Below, piece after piece: positions 18,442-27,404 of a stretch of DNA of 64,000 bases. Below the pieces are notes generated by a model. That model saw only the letters and a list, made by a program, of their open reading frames with translations. It searched no databases and was not told where the DNA came from. Position numbers and translations under genes: made by a program. Each line of letters starts with the position of its first letter. The stretch's first letter is position 1. This DNA is from Asaia bogorensis_B (GTDB lineage: Bacteria > Pseudomonadota > Alphaproteobacteria > Acetobacterales > Acetobacteraceae): assembly GCF_900465315.1 (NCBI RefSeq), contig NZ_UBIX01000018.1; one strand, 5' to 3'.

Positions 18442-19605
18442 TCAGAACGCCTGACGATACAGCCCGATCATCTCATTCTCGGTGATCGGGACAGGGTTGT
18501 TCACGAGAACACGGGTCTGGGTTATCGCATCCGCTGCCAGAGAGGGCAGCGACTCCTCGGTGACCCCGACATCGCGCAGACGACGCGGCAGACCAGTTTC
18601 ATCCATCAGATTTTCCATAAAGCGAATGAATGTCTCTGCCTTTTCGGCGGGCGTACCGCCCTGCGTCACACCAAGATCATCGCCAAGTTCAGCGTAGAGC
18701 CCGGCCGCTTCGCGCATGTTGAACCGGAGCACATGAGCAAGCATCAGTGCGTTGGACAAACCATGCGGCACATGGAAATACCCGCCAAGTGGATAAGCCA
18801 TGCCGTGAACGAGACCAACCGGTGAATTGGCAAAGGCCTGACCGGCCAGCATGGCGCCGAGCAACATCGCCTCGCGTGCAGGGCGATTATCGGGTTCCCG
18901 GCATGCTGTAACCAGATTTCTACCCAGCGAGCGCAGGGCCGATCGGGCGAGATGATCCGACACAGGATTCTTGCGTCGTTTGCCCGTATAGGCCTCTATG
19001 GCATGGACCATCGCATCCAGTCCGGTCGCCGCCGTCTGGAGAGGCGGTAGACCGCGTGTCAGTTCCGCATCGAGCAGCACATAATCGGCAAAAAGCTGCG
19101 ACGCGACCACACCGCTCTTTCTCGTTCCATCAAGGGTGATGACTGCCACATTCGTCACCTCTGACCCCGTCCCGGAAGTGGTGGGCACCTGGACGAGAGG
19201 CAGCCGCCTGCCCTCGACACGATCCACACCATACATGTCTGCAAGAGGCTGATGGGTCGTGCCGAGCAGCACCGCAGCCATTTTGGCAACGTCGAGCGAT
19301 GACCCGCCGCCCAACCCCAGTACCAGTTCCACTGCGGCCTTTCGACCGACGGCCACACATTCCAGCAATACGGCCTCGGGAGGATCAGCAACGACGCCAT
19401 CAAACAGCGTGATCTTCAGACCGGCGGCAGACAGAGACGCGATAACAGGCTCCAGCAAGCCTGAACGGGCCAGACCGCGATCCGTCACCAGAAGCACAGA
19501 GGCCACAGAAAACCTGCCTTTGAGATCCTGCCCGAGGCCAGAGATCCCTCCCCATTCCATCCTGATTGTCGGTACGGTTTGAAAGCAGAATGCAGGCATA
19601 TTCAT
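18442..19605 (-). CDS. Iron-containing (group III) alcohol dehydrogenase
   Basis: This is a 387-residue NAD(P)-dependent dehydrogenase of the Fe-ADH family. The cofactor segment GLGGGSSLD and the motif TTSGTGSEVTNVAVIT are intact. Metal ligands are present: Asp in TGLDAMVHAIEAY, and histidines in GLVHGMAYPLGGYFHVPHG. I chose ATG 19605 because GGGAG lies about 9 bases upstream; a longer frame adds 18 polar residues. Substrates of such enzymes include short alcohols, propanediol, lactaldehyde or 4-hydroxybutyrate, which cannot be told apart here. It is monocistronic, with about 790 gene-free bases upstream. Confidence 0.9.
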   Translation of the reverse strand: MNMPAFCFQTVPTIRMEWGGISGLGQDLKGRFSVASVLLVTDRGLARSGLLEPVIASLSAAGLKITLFDGVVADPPEAVLLECVAVGRKAAVELVLGLGGGSSLDVAKMAAVLLGTTHQPLADMYGVDRVEGRRLPLVQVPTTSGTGSEVTNVAVITLDGTRKSGVVASQLFADYVLLDAELTRGLPPLQTAATGLDAMVHAIEAYTGKRRKNPVSDHLARSALRSLGRNLVTACREPDNRPAREAMLLGAMLAGQAFANSPVGLVHGMAYPLGGYFHVPHGLSNALMLAHVLRFNMREAAGLYAELGDDLGVTQGGTPAEKAETFIRFMENLMDETGLPRRLRDVGVTEESLPSLAADAITQTRVLVNNPVPITENEMIGLYRQAF

Positions 19606-20110
19606 CAGGAATTTCTCCCTTTTTGAAAGCGGCCCTGAACTGTCCCGACTGTTCTGCATGACGAGCCTTACAGCCCTCCCCAGAAACTGTCGGCCTTACC
19701 CGACATACAGGGACATGACATTGCCCAACTTTCATCGGCATGTTCGGTCAAAGGCCCGGATGACCTGTGACGTTACAGCAGCCGTGGGGCAATCCGATCA
19801 CGTCCAGCCCGGACGCCGGATCATCCCTCCATGAGAGAACCATGACACGTGCGACGAGTTGGGGGCCAGACGAAACAGACATATCTCATTATTTTGTTAT
19901 CTATAACACGTTTAACCGTGATGGGACCTGACGGACTTCCAGAATGCAACAGGCGACCCAAAAGATGCCATGAGCATGGCCTGCTGACGCTGATGCACAA
20001 GGCGTATCGTGGCACTTTCCCCTCAGCACCGATGAGAGACGATGCAGGGGCATCGGTAATCCGATGCGCTGTCCCCAAACCGATATTATCGTAACCTGAT
20101 TTTTTCTGGA

Positions 20111-20122
20111 TAGAGCGCTCTA
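20111..20122. promoter_or_regulatory. Perfect 12-bp palindrome TAGAGCGCTCTA
   Basis: A perfect palindrome in AT-rich gene-free DNA, about 500 bases upstream of the alcohol dehydrogenase start. It has the form of a dimer-binding operator. No regulator gene is adjacent. Confidence 0.3.
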
Positions 20123-20200
20123 ATGAAACGGTGCGAAAAACCCCGAAAAAAGGGGCCTATACAAATCAGCGCCTATTTTCGGCCATAGTATTATCGTTCA

Positions 20201-20256
20201 TAAGGGTGGCGATACCGGGAGCGTGATGCAAAACTTCCCCGGTATCGCCACCCTTA
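20201..20256. repeat. Perfect 19-bp inverted repeat with 18-base loop
   Basis: The left arm TAAGGGTGGCGATACCGGG (20201-20219) is the exact reverse complement of 20238-20256, with an 18-base spacer. It is the strongest palindrome in the window. On the minus strand it lies about 140 bases after the hpnG stop and could end or protect the 3' end of the hopanoid transcript, but no clear T-run follows on either strand. A bidirectional terminator, a mobile-element remnant or a structured RNA are alternatives. Confidence 0.6.
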
Positions 20257-20397
20257 ACGTTTGTTTCCAATTATTTCACACTCGGAAACTATACAATTAT
20301 TTATTTTATGGGCGTATCCCACACCTTGAGCCCTGATGACTCGAACCGAGTTATCCATTATTCCATGCGGACCGCACTGTCTGGCGACGAGATCTGC

Positions 20398-21027
20398 TCA
20401 GGACAGCCCGGACAGAAAACCCGCCATGGCCCGCCGCGCTTTCGCCGCGTCACGTCCGAGCGCCATCAAGGCCGGTATCTGCCCTGGCTGTCGCCCCAGA
20501 CTGGCAAGCAGTCGCAAGGGAGAGATACGCCCACCGTCAAGCACATCCAGCGCTGCAGGCGGCAGATCACGTCTGGAATCATCACAGATCACGCGCAGCA
20601 CGGCAAAAGGCAGGCCGGTGCGCGCCACGAGGCCGCTCTCCATATCAACGGCCAGGCAGCCTGTCTGGGCATGGTAGCTGTTTTTCTCGGTCGCGGTCGC
20701 AACAATCGTGTCGCTGTGCAGGATACCGCCATGCAGCACCCCGTCTCGCCCCACGCCAAATTGCCGTGAAAGCCCGGAATCGGTCTTGAGGCGCTGCCCG
20801 TCGACCATCACCCATTGCGGGATGATAATCGCTCCCGGCATCAGATCGGGCGCCAGACCCGCCGCGCAACCGAAAGACAGCAATTCCGTCGCCCCTGCGG
20901 CCAGAAGCCGCTCGATCCCGCGCAAGGCGCCATCACGCGTTGCCCCGCTCAGCGCAACGGGTGACTGCGGTACATGGGGCCTGATCAGGCGTGCCTCAGC
21001 CTCAAGCCCGGCCAACACACCCAGCAT
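20398..21027 (-). CDS. hpnG: Hopanoid-associated phosphorylase HpnG
   Basis: This 209-residue protein belongs to the nucleoside phosphorylase/MTA-nucleosidase fold. It opens with a compact GVLAGLEAEAR strand-turn, then GCAAGLAPDLMPGAIIIP, and has the VDMESG motif whose glutamate binds ribose, as in family members. HpnG removes adenine from adenosylhopane on the way to ribosylhopane and bacteriohopanetetrol. Its ATG is one base after the shc stop (TGA-C-ATG), so it is translationally coupled to shc. HpnH, which makes the adenosylhopane substrate, is not in this window. Confidence 0.9.
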   Translation of the reverse strand: MLGVLAGLEAEARLIRPHVPQSPVALSGATRDGALRGIERLLAAGATELLSFGCAAGLAPDLMPGAIIIPQWVMVDGQRLKTDSGLSRQFGVGRDGVLHGGILHSDTIVATATEKNSYHAQTGCLAVDMESGLVARTGLPFAVLRVICDDSRRDLPPAALDVLDGGRISPLRLLASLGRQPGQIPALMALGRDAAKARRAMAGFLSGLS

Positions 21028-21028
21028 G

Positions 21029-23011
21029 TCAGAAACCGTGCTCGACGCGGCCTGAATTGCTCAGACCGAGATTACGAAAACGCGAAAGCGCCATGAGCGG
21101 GAAGAACTGCTTGTACCCGTGGTAACGCAGATAGAACACCTTGGGGAAACCGACCGCATTATAGGGCTGCTCTTCCCACTCACCCTGACCGTTCTGCTGG
21201 GCAACAAGATAGGAAATCCCGCGCTTGACCGCCGGTGTCTCACGACGTCCGACGGCCATCAGCCCCAGAATGGCCCAGGCTGTCTGGGTCGGCAGGCTCT
21301 TGTCATATTCTCCCGGTGTCGCACCCTCGTATGAGGCGCAATCCTCACCCCAGCCGCCATCCTCACGCTGCACGCTCTCAAGCCAGGCTACAGCGCGTTC
21401 GACCGCAGGGTCATCATGCGGCACGCCTGCAATATTGAACGCACACAGGGTCGACCACGTGCCATAGATGTAATTCGTGCCCCAGCGACCAAACCAGCAG
21501 CCCTCCGGTTCCTGCTCGCGACGCAGATAGGCCAGACCCCGCTCGATTACAGGCCGGTCTTCCGGGAAACCCAGTTCACAGAGGAATGAAACGCATCGCG
21601 CCGAGACATCCGCTGTCGGGGGATCGAGCAGAGCCCCGTGATCGGCAAAGGGAATATGATTGAGCGCATCGAGATCGTTGTCGATATCGAATGCACCCCA
21701 TCCCCCATTGGTGCTCTGCATACCCACGATCCACTCGCGCGCGCGCGCGATGGCCTCCTGGTTTCCCTCGGGGTCCTCGCGGTTAAGCAGCATGCCGACA
21801 ACGGCTGTGTCATCCACATCGGGATAATAGTCGTTTTCGTACTGAAACGCCCAGCCGCCGGGGCGCACATCCGGGCAGTTGATGGCCCAGTCACCCTTGA
21901 CGTTCAGAATCTGGCGCTTGCGGAGCCAGTCCATGCTGCGCCTGAGCGCTTCACGCGTCTCCTTGGGGCGTGTCGCATCGGGACCAGATGATGCCTCGGC
22001 CAGCGCAAGACCCGAAAGCCCTGTATCCCACACAGGAGAGACGCAGGGCTGGCAATAGGTCTCGTCCCCATTGCTGACCAGCAATTCCTGGATACCCTTC
22101 CAGGCGAGCTCCACGCGCGGGTCGTTATCGGGCACGCCCATGCCGCGATACATCATCACCACATTGGCCATAGCCGGGTAGATCGCGCCCAAACCACCCT
22201 CACCAAGACGGGGCTCGATAAAGTCGAGTGCGACCTTGATGGCCTTCTTGCGCAAGGCCGCAGGAAAACGGGGCTCGATCGGTCGAAGCATGGTGTCCAC
22301 TTTCTTGAACACATGCCCCCAGATCGAGCGGTAAGGCCCACGGATCCAGTCTTTCACCTCTTCGGGCGGGGTGATGAAAAGCTCCTGGATGTGGATATTG
22401 CGCGGGTTGATCGCACGCGGCTCGAGCGTGCGCAGAACGAGCATGGGCGCCACGACGCTGCGCGACCAGTACGACATGTTCCACATCGAGAAGAGTGCCG
22501 CCTTGGGCATCAGCATCAGCTCGACCGGCATGACCGGCGTAGCGCGCCAGGGCACTTCACCGAACAGCGCCATCTGGATACGGGTGAACACGTTGGCGCG
22601 CGCAGCGCCGCCCCGGTCAAGAATGGCTTCGCGGGCGCGCTTCATGTGCGGCGCCTCGATATCGTCACCAACCGCCTTGAGGGCAAAATAGGCTTTCACG
22701 GAAGCAGAGAGGTCAAACCCGCCATCGTGATAAAGCGCCCAGCCACCATGTGAGCCCTGAGTGCGCCGCAGGTAATTGCCGATACGGGCCTGCTTCTCAT
22801 CGTCGATACGATCGAGATAATGCTCGAGCAGCACATATTCAGCCGGGATCGTGGCATCGGCTTCCAGCTCGAACACCCAGTGGCCATCATCATTCTGCCG
22901 GTTCGACAGGGCGGCATGGGCTGAATCGATAGCCTGACGCACCTGGCCCATATCCGCCTCGGCCGGAATTTCGGCTTCGTGACGCTCCAGAACGTCGGAA
23001 TAGATCAACAT
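21029..23011 (-). CDS. shc: Squalene-hopene cyclase
   Basis: This is a 660-residue membrane-associated terpene cyclase that converts squalene to hop-22(29)-ene and hopan-22-ol. The catalytic acid motif DVDD is at 398-401, followed by Thr402. Many QW repeats are visible (for example GGWGAFD and QREDGGWG). The N-terminal region with SHGGWALYHDGG is also typical. I chose ATG 23011 (MLIYSD), which gives the usual family length; an upstream extension of 123 residues is Arg/Cys-rich noise. The 103-base gap to hpnE may hold a ribosome-binding leader. It is the central enzyme of the surrounding hpn cluster. Confidence 0.96.
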   Translation of the reverse strand: MLIYSDVLERHEAEIPAEADMGQVRQAIDSAHAALSNRQNDDGHWVFELEADATIPAEYVLLEHYLDRIDDEKQARIGNYLRRTQGSHGGWALYHDGGFDLSASVKAYFALKAVGDDIEAPHMKRAREAILDRGGAARANVFTRIQMALFGEVPWRATPVMPVELMLMPKAALFSMWNMSYWSRSVVAPMLVLRTLEPRAINPRNIHIQELFITPPEEVKDWIRGPYRSIWGHVFKKVDTMLRPIEPRFPAALRKKAIKVALDFIEPRLGEGGLGAIYPAMANVVMMYRGMGVPDNDPRVELAWKGIQELLVSNGDETYCQPCVSPVWDTGLSGLALAEASSGPDATRPKETREALRRSMDWLRKRQILNVKGDWAINCPDVRPGGWAFQYENDYYPDVDDTAVVGMLLNREDPEGNQEAIARAREWIVGMQSTNGGWGAFDIDNDLDALNHIPFADHGALLDPPTADVSARCVSFLCELGFPEDRPVIERGLAYLRREQEPEGCWFGRWGTNYIYGTWSTLCAFNIAGVPHDDPAVERAVAWLESVQREDGGWGEDCASYEGATPGEYDKSLPTQTAWAILGLMAVGRRETPAVKRGISYLVAQQNGQGEWEEQPYNAVGFPKVFYLRYHGYKQFFPLMALSRFRNLGLSNSGRVEHGF

Positions 23012-23114
23012 TGTCCGCCCTTGTCCTTTTCCCAGCTTGAATGTGTCGTTGATATGACAGATGCCCGTATCACAGTTTTCCGCGCAACAGACAGCATTGT
23101 CTGCATACAGGTGA

Positions 23115-24395
23115 TCAGAGATCCAGAACCCTGATCGCCTCGACGCCTGAACGGATTGCCCCTTCAATGGTCGAAGGGAACCCTGTCTGTGTCCAGTCTC
23201 CGGCCAGAGCCAGATTGCCCAGTGCAGTACGGGCGACCGGCCGCATGCGGTCCTGCGCCGGTGTTGCGGCAAAAGTCGCCCGCTTCTCACAGACCAGCCG
23301 CACTGGCGGCACGGCCTCGGGGAGTCCACCCGCCACAACGGGCCCGACAGACTGGCGGATCTCCGACCAGATTGTCGCAATCAGCGCCTCATTATCATGG
23401 GTCGCATAGCGATTCGCGGCACTTACGGTGACGGAAAGTATCTCTCCCTTGAGATAGATCCACTCCGCAATACCACCCACCAGCCCGACGAAACCGACCT
23501 TGCCCAGCATCCCTCGTGCCTGAACAGGCGCGGGCAGCCGGTAATGCACGTTGATGATGCTTTCATAGGCATCGGGCGCCGTGAAATCGGGCAGATGCGG
23601 CCCGAGCAGGGTGCGTGCGACAGGGGATGGGGCCGCAAAGACCACCTTGTCTTCCGACCCGAGCGCTACCGTCTCGCTACCAATACGCAGCGCGGCGACA
23701 CGGCCCTGTGCTACCTCGAGGCCAGAAACACGCGCACCACACCGGACCTCGCCCTGCAGGCGGGTCAAATGGGCGATGGCAGGATCAACAAAACTTTCGG
23801 AAAGCCCCTCGGCCGGATACCAGGGGCAACAGGCCTCGCCACCAAGAGCGAGCGTTTCGCGCACGATCGCGGCCAGCAGCGACGCACTGGCGGTCTCCAG
23901 AGGTGTGTTCAGGGCCGAAATGGCGAAGGGCTCGACAAGCCGATGGGTCAGCATGCCCGTACCCATGAAGGCACTGACCGTCTCATCCGGACCCGCCTTG
24001 AGAATACGGGCCAGCATGGACAGTTCGCCAAGCTTCATGCCCGGCACCCGACGCGCCCTGGACAGCGCCCAGAACGGAAACCGGCCACGCGACAGGCGCA
24101 GTGTCCAGCCAAGACCCGCCTTGAGATCGAACCACGGGAATATCGGGGCTCCGGGTCCGGTAAGGGTCTTCTCCGCCCCGATCAGCCCGAGATAACGGAA
24201 ACTCGCCTTGTTGGCGGACAGCAGCAGATGATTGCCATTGTCGATACGCGCATCGAGGGCCTTGTCATAATAAGAACGCGCCCGCCCGCCACAGGCTGGC
24301 CCCGCCTCGTATACCGTCACGCCGGCACGACCGATCACATCGACTGCGGCAGAGAGACCGGCAAGCCCGCCTCCGATAATATGCACATGCGTCAT
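23115..24395 (-). CDS. hpnE: Hydroxysqualene dehydroxylase HpnE
   Basis: This is a 426-residue FAD-dependent amine-oxidase/desaturase-type flavoprotein. The dinucleotide-binding motif HIIGGGLAGLSAA begins at residue 5, and the C terminus has the second FAD segment LAGDWTQTGFPSTIEGAIRSG. HpnE reduces hydroxysqualene, made by HpnC from the HpnD product, to squalene. It starts 3 bases after the hpnD stop (TGA-CCC-ATG), which makes coupled translation likely. Order and strand match the hpnD-hpnE-shc arrangement of other alphaproteobacteria. Confidence 0.94.
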   Translation of the reverse strand: MTHVHIIGGGLAGLSAAVDVIGRAGVTVYEAGPACGGRARSYYDKALDARIDNGNHLLLSANKASFRYLGLIGAEKTLTGPGAPIFPWFDLKAGLGWTLRLSRGRFPFWALSRARRVPGMKLGELSMLARILKAGPDETVSAFMGTGMLTHRLVEPFAISALNTPLETASASLLAAIVRETLALGGEACCPWYPAEGLSESFVDPAIAHLTRLQGEVRCGARVSGLEVAQGRVAALRIGSETVALGSEDKVVFAAPSPVARTLLGPHLPDFTAPDAYESIINVHYRLPAPVQARGMLGKVGFVGLVGGIAEWIYLKGEILSVTVSAANRYATHDNEALIATIWSEIRQSVGPVVAGGLPEAVPPVRLVCEKRATFAATPAQDRMRPVARTALGNLALAGDWTQTGFPSTIEGAIRSGVEAIRVLDL

Positions 24396-24398
24396 GGG

Positions 24399-25268
24399 TC
24401 AGCGATAATAGGCAATGAGGGAGCGCAGGATCCGGGCTGCCTTGCTGATTTTCACGGGCTGGTCCGGATGACGCCACCCGCGACGCAGCAGGGCTGTCAG
24501 AATGGGGCGATAGGAGGCTGCCATGATGCGCGCGGGGCGCATGGCGACACCATCACATCGCTTCATCGCGCGTGTTGCTTCACGGAAATGATCCTTGGCG
24601 CGCACGGCCAGGATACGGGCCAGCGGGTCGAGCCCGACGGCATACACCGCTTCCTGCGGGTCGGTCGGCACATTGTAACGCACGAGCAGTTCGCGCGGCA
24701 GGTAAAGGCGGCCGCGATCGGCATCTTCCTGAATATCACGCAGGATATTCGTCAGCTGCAGGGCACGCCCCAGATGATGCGCCACGCGATCTGCCTCAGG
24801 CGATGAATCACCAAAGACCCGAACGGACAAACGCCCGACGGCAGAGGCAACACGATCGCAATAAAGGTCGAGGGTTGCCTCATCGGGGGCGACGATCGGG
24901 CCTGCAGCATCCATGGCCATGCCATCGATTACCGCAGCAAAATCCTCCTTGCGCAGACCAAAGCGGGTGATTGTCGCAACCAGAGCCCTGTCCAGGGCAT
25001 CGCGCGTCTCACCCTCATACAGGCGATCGATACGGGCATGCCATTCCTTCAGGGCCAATGCGCGATCGGGCACCTGCACATCGCCGTCGGCAATGTCGTC
25101 AACCTCGCGGCAGTAGGCATAGACCGTGAACATGCCAAAACGCCTCTCGGCAGGCAGGATCTTAATGCCCTTGGCAAAAGATGTGCCAGCCCGGGTCACA
25201 ATGGCACGGACATGCTCAAGATCGGCCGTGGAACAGCCCAGCACCGCTTCCTGTTGAAACCCGCTCAC
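24399..25268 (-). CDS. hpnD: Presqualene diphosphate synthase HpnD
   Basis: This is a 289-residue trans-isoprenyl diphosphate (head-to-head) synthase. The first aspartate-rich motif lies in YAYCREVDDIAD (50-61), and the second in NILRDIQEDADRGRLYLP near 180. It joins two farnesyl diphosphates to presqualene diphosphate. The start is a GTG at 25268; no in-frame ATG is close. It is the first gene of the minus-strand block hpnD-hpnE-shc-hpnG. Divergently, 124 bases away, lies the cupin gene at 25393, so the promoter must be in that gap. Confidence 0.94.
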   Translation of the reverse strand: MSGFQQEAVLGCSTADLEHVRAIVTRAGTSFAKGIKILPAERRFGMFTVYAYCREVDDIADGDVQVPDRALALKEWHARIDRLYEGETRDALDRALVATITRFGLRKEDFAAVIDGMAMDAAGPIVAPDEATLDLYCDRVASAVGRLSVRVFGDSSPEADRVAHHLGRALQLTNILRDIQEDADRGRLYLPRELLVRYNVPTDPQEAVYAVGLDPLARILAVRAKDHFREATRAMKRCDGVAMRPARIMAASYRPILTALLRRGWRHPDQPVKISKAARILRSLIAYYR

Positions 25269-25392
25269 CGCTTCATCCCTGTATCATCCAAGTGCAGCGC
25301 CTTTTACCTGCAAAAGGTCAAACAGCAAAATCCGTGCGACCCGGGAGACGTTCAGTTCGCGTCCCTTATCCCATCCTCCGGAGCCCCGCCCC

Positions 25393-25878
25393 ATGTCCTT
25401 CTTCATCACCAGACCACCCATCCGCCGACGCGCACGCGCCCTGCTCGGGTTCACCCTTGTCATCTCGACCTCGCTGTTCGTGGCAGGTCAGTCCCACGCG
25501 CAGGAAACAGCTTCAGCCCATGCCGATCACCTGCTCAAGGCCGACCGCTCATGGAACGGCAAGCCCTATACGGCCTATCCCCCCGGGGCGCCGACGCTGA
25601 GCATGATACGCCTGACCATACCGCCCCACACGGCTCTGCCCTGGCACACCCATCCGGTGCCTAATGCAGGCTATGTGCTGCAGGGCCAACTCACGATCCA
25701 GGACAAGGCCAGCGGCGCCAGCCATATGTTCCGTCAGGGCGAGGCTTTTGCGGAAAGTGTGAACGATGCCCATCGTGGAGTCTCGGGCGACACAACAACA
25801 ATCTTGATCCTCACCTACGCAGGCGGCAATAATCTTCCGACTTCCATCCCCCTCAAGGGGGAAAAGAACGAATACTGA
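25393..25878 (+). CDS. Exported single-domain cupin protein
   Basis: The 161-residue protein has an N-terminal signal peptide (about 1-36, Arg-rich then hydrophobic, ending SHA-QE). One cupin barrel follows: LPWHTHPVPNAGYVLQG carries the usual His-x-His and downstream Gly/Tyr pattern of cupin motif 1, and VNDAHRG is a plausible motif 2. It should be a periplasmic metal-binding protein of unknown activity. It lies between the hpnD and hpnC blocks on the opposite strand, 92 bases before the Tat-exported aminotransferase, and could form a two-gene unit with it. Confidence 0.82.
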   Translation: MSFFITRPPIRRRARALLGFTLVISTSLFVAGQSHAQETASAHADHLLKADRSWNGKPYTAYPPGAPTLSMIRLTIPPHTALPWHTHPVPNAGYVLQGQLTIQDKASGASHMFRQGEAFAESVNDAHRGVSGDTTTILILTYAGGNNLPTSIPLKGEKNEY

Positions 25879-25970
25879 CCGGCAGGACGCAATTCCGTGT
25901 CGAAAATGATTTGACAAGCGAAACGAATAGCCGTCACCTTGCCGGTATCAAAGCCACCGGAGACACGCTC

Positions 25971-27152
25971 ATGACCGCGCCCCTCACCCAGGAAGCCAAG
26001 GAAGATTTGCTCGAACGTGGATATTCACGTCGTCATTTTGGCCGCCTGACAAGCCTGCTCGGCATGAGCGCCGCCCTGACCCAGTTCGGCTCATCCGCCT
26101 TCGCCGCCATCAAGGCACCGGGTGATGACCCGTTCGTGGGCCACCCCGACATGATCCGCATCGGCAGCAATGAGTGCTGGACCGGCCCGTTCCCGAGCGC
26201 CGTCACCGCCGGTCAGGCCCAGGTGCCTTTCGGCAACCGCTATGAGCCCGATCACCTGCGCTCCACCCTGCTGCGCACTGCCTCCTCCGTCGAGAACATT
26301 TCCGAAGAGCACATCCTGCCCTGGCCTGGGTCAAGCGATCCGCTCTGTCGATCGGTCGTGACCTTCTGCTCACCCGAACGCGGACTGGTCACGGCCAACC
26401 CGACCTATGAAGCAGCCTGGCGTACCGCCGACTGGATGAAGATCAAGCTGACGCGCGTGCCGCTCTCGGCCCATAACGGCTACGCCACCGATGTCCGCGC
26501 CATGCTCAAGGCTGACCCCAATGCGGGCGCCTATTACATCTGCTCGCCCAACAACCCGACCGGCACTGTCACCCCGCTGGAAGACATCGCCTGGCTGGCC
26601 GATAACAAGCCTGCTGGCTCCGTTATCATTGTCGATGAGGCCTATATCCATTTCTCGGGTGCGCCGAGCGCGATTTCTCTGGTGAAGCAGGGCAAGGACG
26701 TGATCGTTCTGCGCACCTTCTCCAAGATGTTCGCCATGGCTGGCCTGCGTCTAGGTCTCTCCTTCGCCCGTCCGGACCTGCACAAGCGCATGATGCGCTA
26801 TGACGGCCCGAACATGATTTCGATGCTGAACATTGTGGCCCTCGCCGCTGGCGCTGTCAGCCTGACCCAGGCCGACGCCATCAAGGCGCGACGTGATGAA
26901 ATGATCGCTGCCCGCAGCATGACCTTCGATCATCTGGCCAAGCGCAATATCCGTATCGTGCCCGGCAGCCAGGCCAACATGTTCCTCGTGGACTGGAAGA
27001 AGCCTGCTTCTCAGATGAAGACGGCCTTCGCCGCCAAGAAGGTCGAAATAGGCCGTAACTGGGACATCTGGCCCACCATGTCGCGCGTCAGTGTCGGTTC
27101 CATGAAGGACATGGAAGCGTTCTGCGCCGCGCTCGACCAGATCCTGGCCTGA
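25971..27152 (+). CDS. Tat-exported PLP-dependent aminotransferase (class I/II, HisC-like)
   Basis: This is a 393-residue fold-type I aminotransferase. The N terminus carries a twin-arginine signal (SRRHFGRLTSLLGMSAAL) that suggests folded export. Core motifs are SPNNPTGTVTPLE, VDEAYIHFSG and the PLP-lysine segment RTFSKMFAMAGLRLG. HisC-like enzymes transfer amino groups on histidinol phosphate or aromatic amino acids, but a periplasmic location argues against histidine synthesis. I chose ATG 25971; a TTG about 60 bases upstream would place extra residues before the Tat motif. It is inserted with a cupin gene between two hopanoid blocks. The substrate is unknown. Confidence 0.82.
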   Translation: MTAPLTQEAKEDLLERGYSRRHFGRLTSLLGMSAALTQFGSSAFAAIKAPGDDPFVGHPDMIRIGSNECWTGPFPSAVTAGQAQVPFGNRYEPDHLRSTLLRTASSVENISEEHILPWPGSSDPLCRSVVTFCSPERGLVTANPTYEAAWRTADWMKIKLTRVPLSAHNGYATDVRAMLKADPNAGAYYICSPNNPTGTVTPLEDIAWLADNKPAGSVIIVDEAYIHFSGAPSAISLVKQGKDVIVLRTFSKMFAMAGLRLGLSFARPDLHKRMMRYDGPNMISMLNIVALAAGAVSLTQADAIKARRDEMIAARSMTFDHLAKRNIRIVPGSQANMFLVDWKKPASQMKTAFAAKKVEIGRNWDIWPTMSRVSVGSMKDMEAFCAALDQILA

Positions 27153-27160
27153 AGCGTTTC

Positions 27161-27272
27161 CTCATGGGGCCCTGCCCCATGAGCCTGCTGGGGAATCATC
27201 CCCACAAACGCCTGGTCGAAAGACCGGGATGCAGGGGCAAGTCCCTCTCCGGGATGCGGGGCAAAGCCCCGC
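27161..27272. repeat. Cluster of GC-rich palindromes (GGGGC-N3-GCCCC type), copy 1
   Basis: Right after the aminotransferase stop lie CTCATGGGGC-CCT-GCCCCATGAG (27161-27183, 10-bp arms), TGGGGAATCATCCCCA (about 27190-27205), and GCGGGGC-AAA-GCCCCGC (27256-27272). The same last element, with similar upstream bases, recurs at 32942-32958. The first hairpin may act as the aminotransferase terminator, but it lacks a T-run. Such composite intergenic palindromes are common in acetic acid bacteria. Confidence 0.65.
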
Positions 27273-27404
27273 CTCACCGCGAAAAACCCATACTTTTCAT
27301 AAGCTGCACCCCTGCCCCCTTCGAAGGACAGGCATCATGTGCAACGCCGCCTGGCAAAGCCAGAGCGACTTACTCCCCGGCAAGCCGCACCGGCATGATA
27401 CCGT

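Larger units (their letters stand above)
19606..20397. other. Gene-free stretch between the iron-ADH start and the hpnG stop
   Basis: No open frame in these 792 bases looks coding. The DNA is AT-richer than the flanks from about 19880 to 20350. It holds the imperfect arms GCATCGG-TAAT-CCGATGC (20050-20067), a 12-bp palindrome (20111-20122), a short CCCC-GAAAAAA-GGGG hairpin near 20141-20155, and a 19-bp inverted repeat (20201-20256). It must contain the promoter of the alcohol dehydrogenase and probably the 3' end of the hopanoid transcript. A small RNA is possible but not shown. Confidence 0.6.

Noticed and set aside
17219..19605. M20 amidohydrolase and iron-ADH as one operon
   Set aside because: They are on opposite strands with convergent stops 26 bases apart, so they cannot share a transcript.
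21029..23380. Squalene-hopene cyclase with a 123-residue extension
   Set aside because: The added sequence is Arg/Cys-rich and has no match to cyclases; ATG 23011 gives the usual length of about 660.
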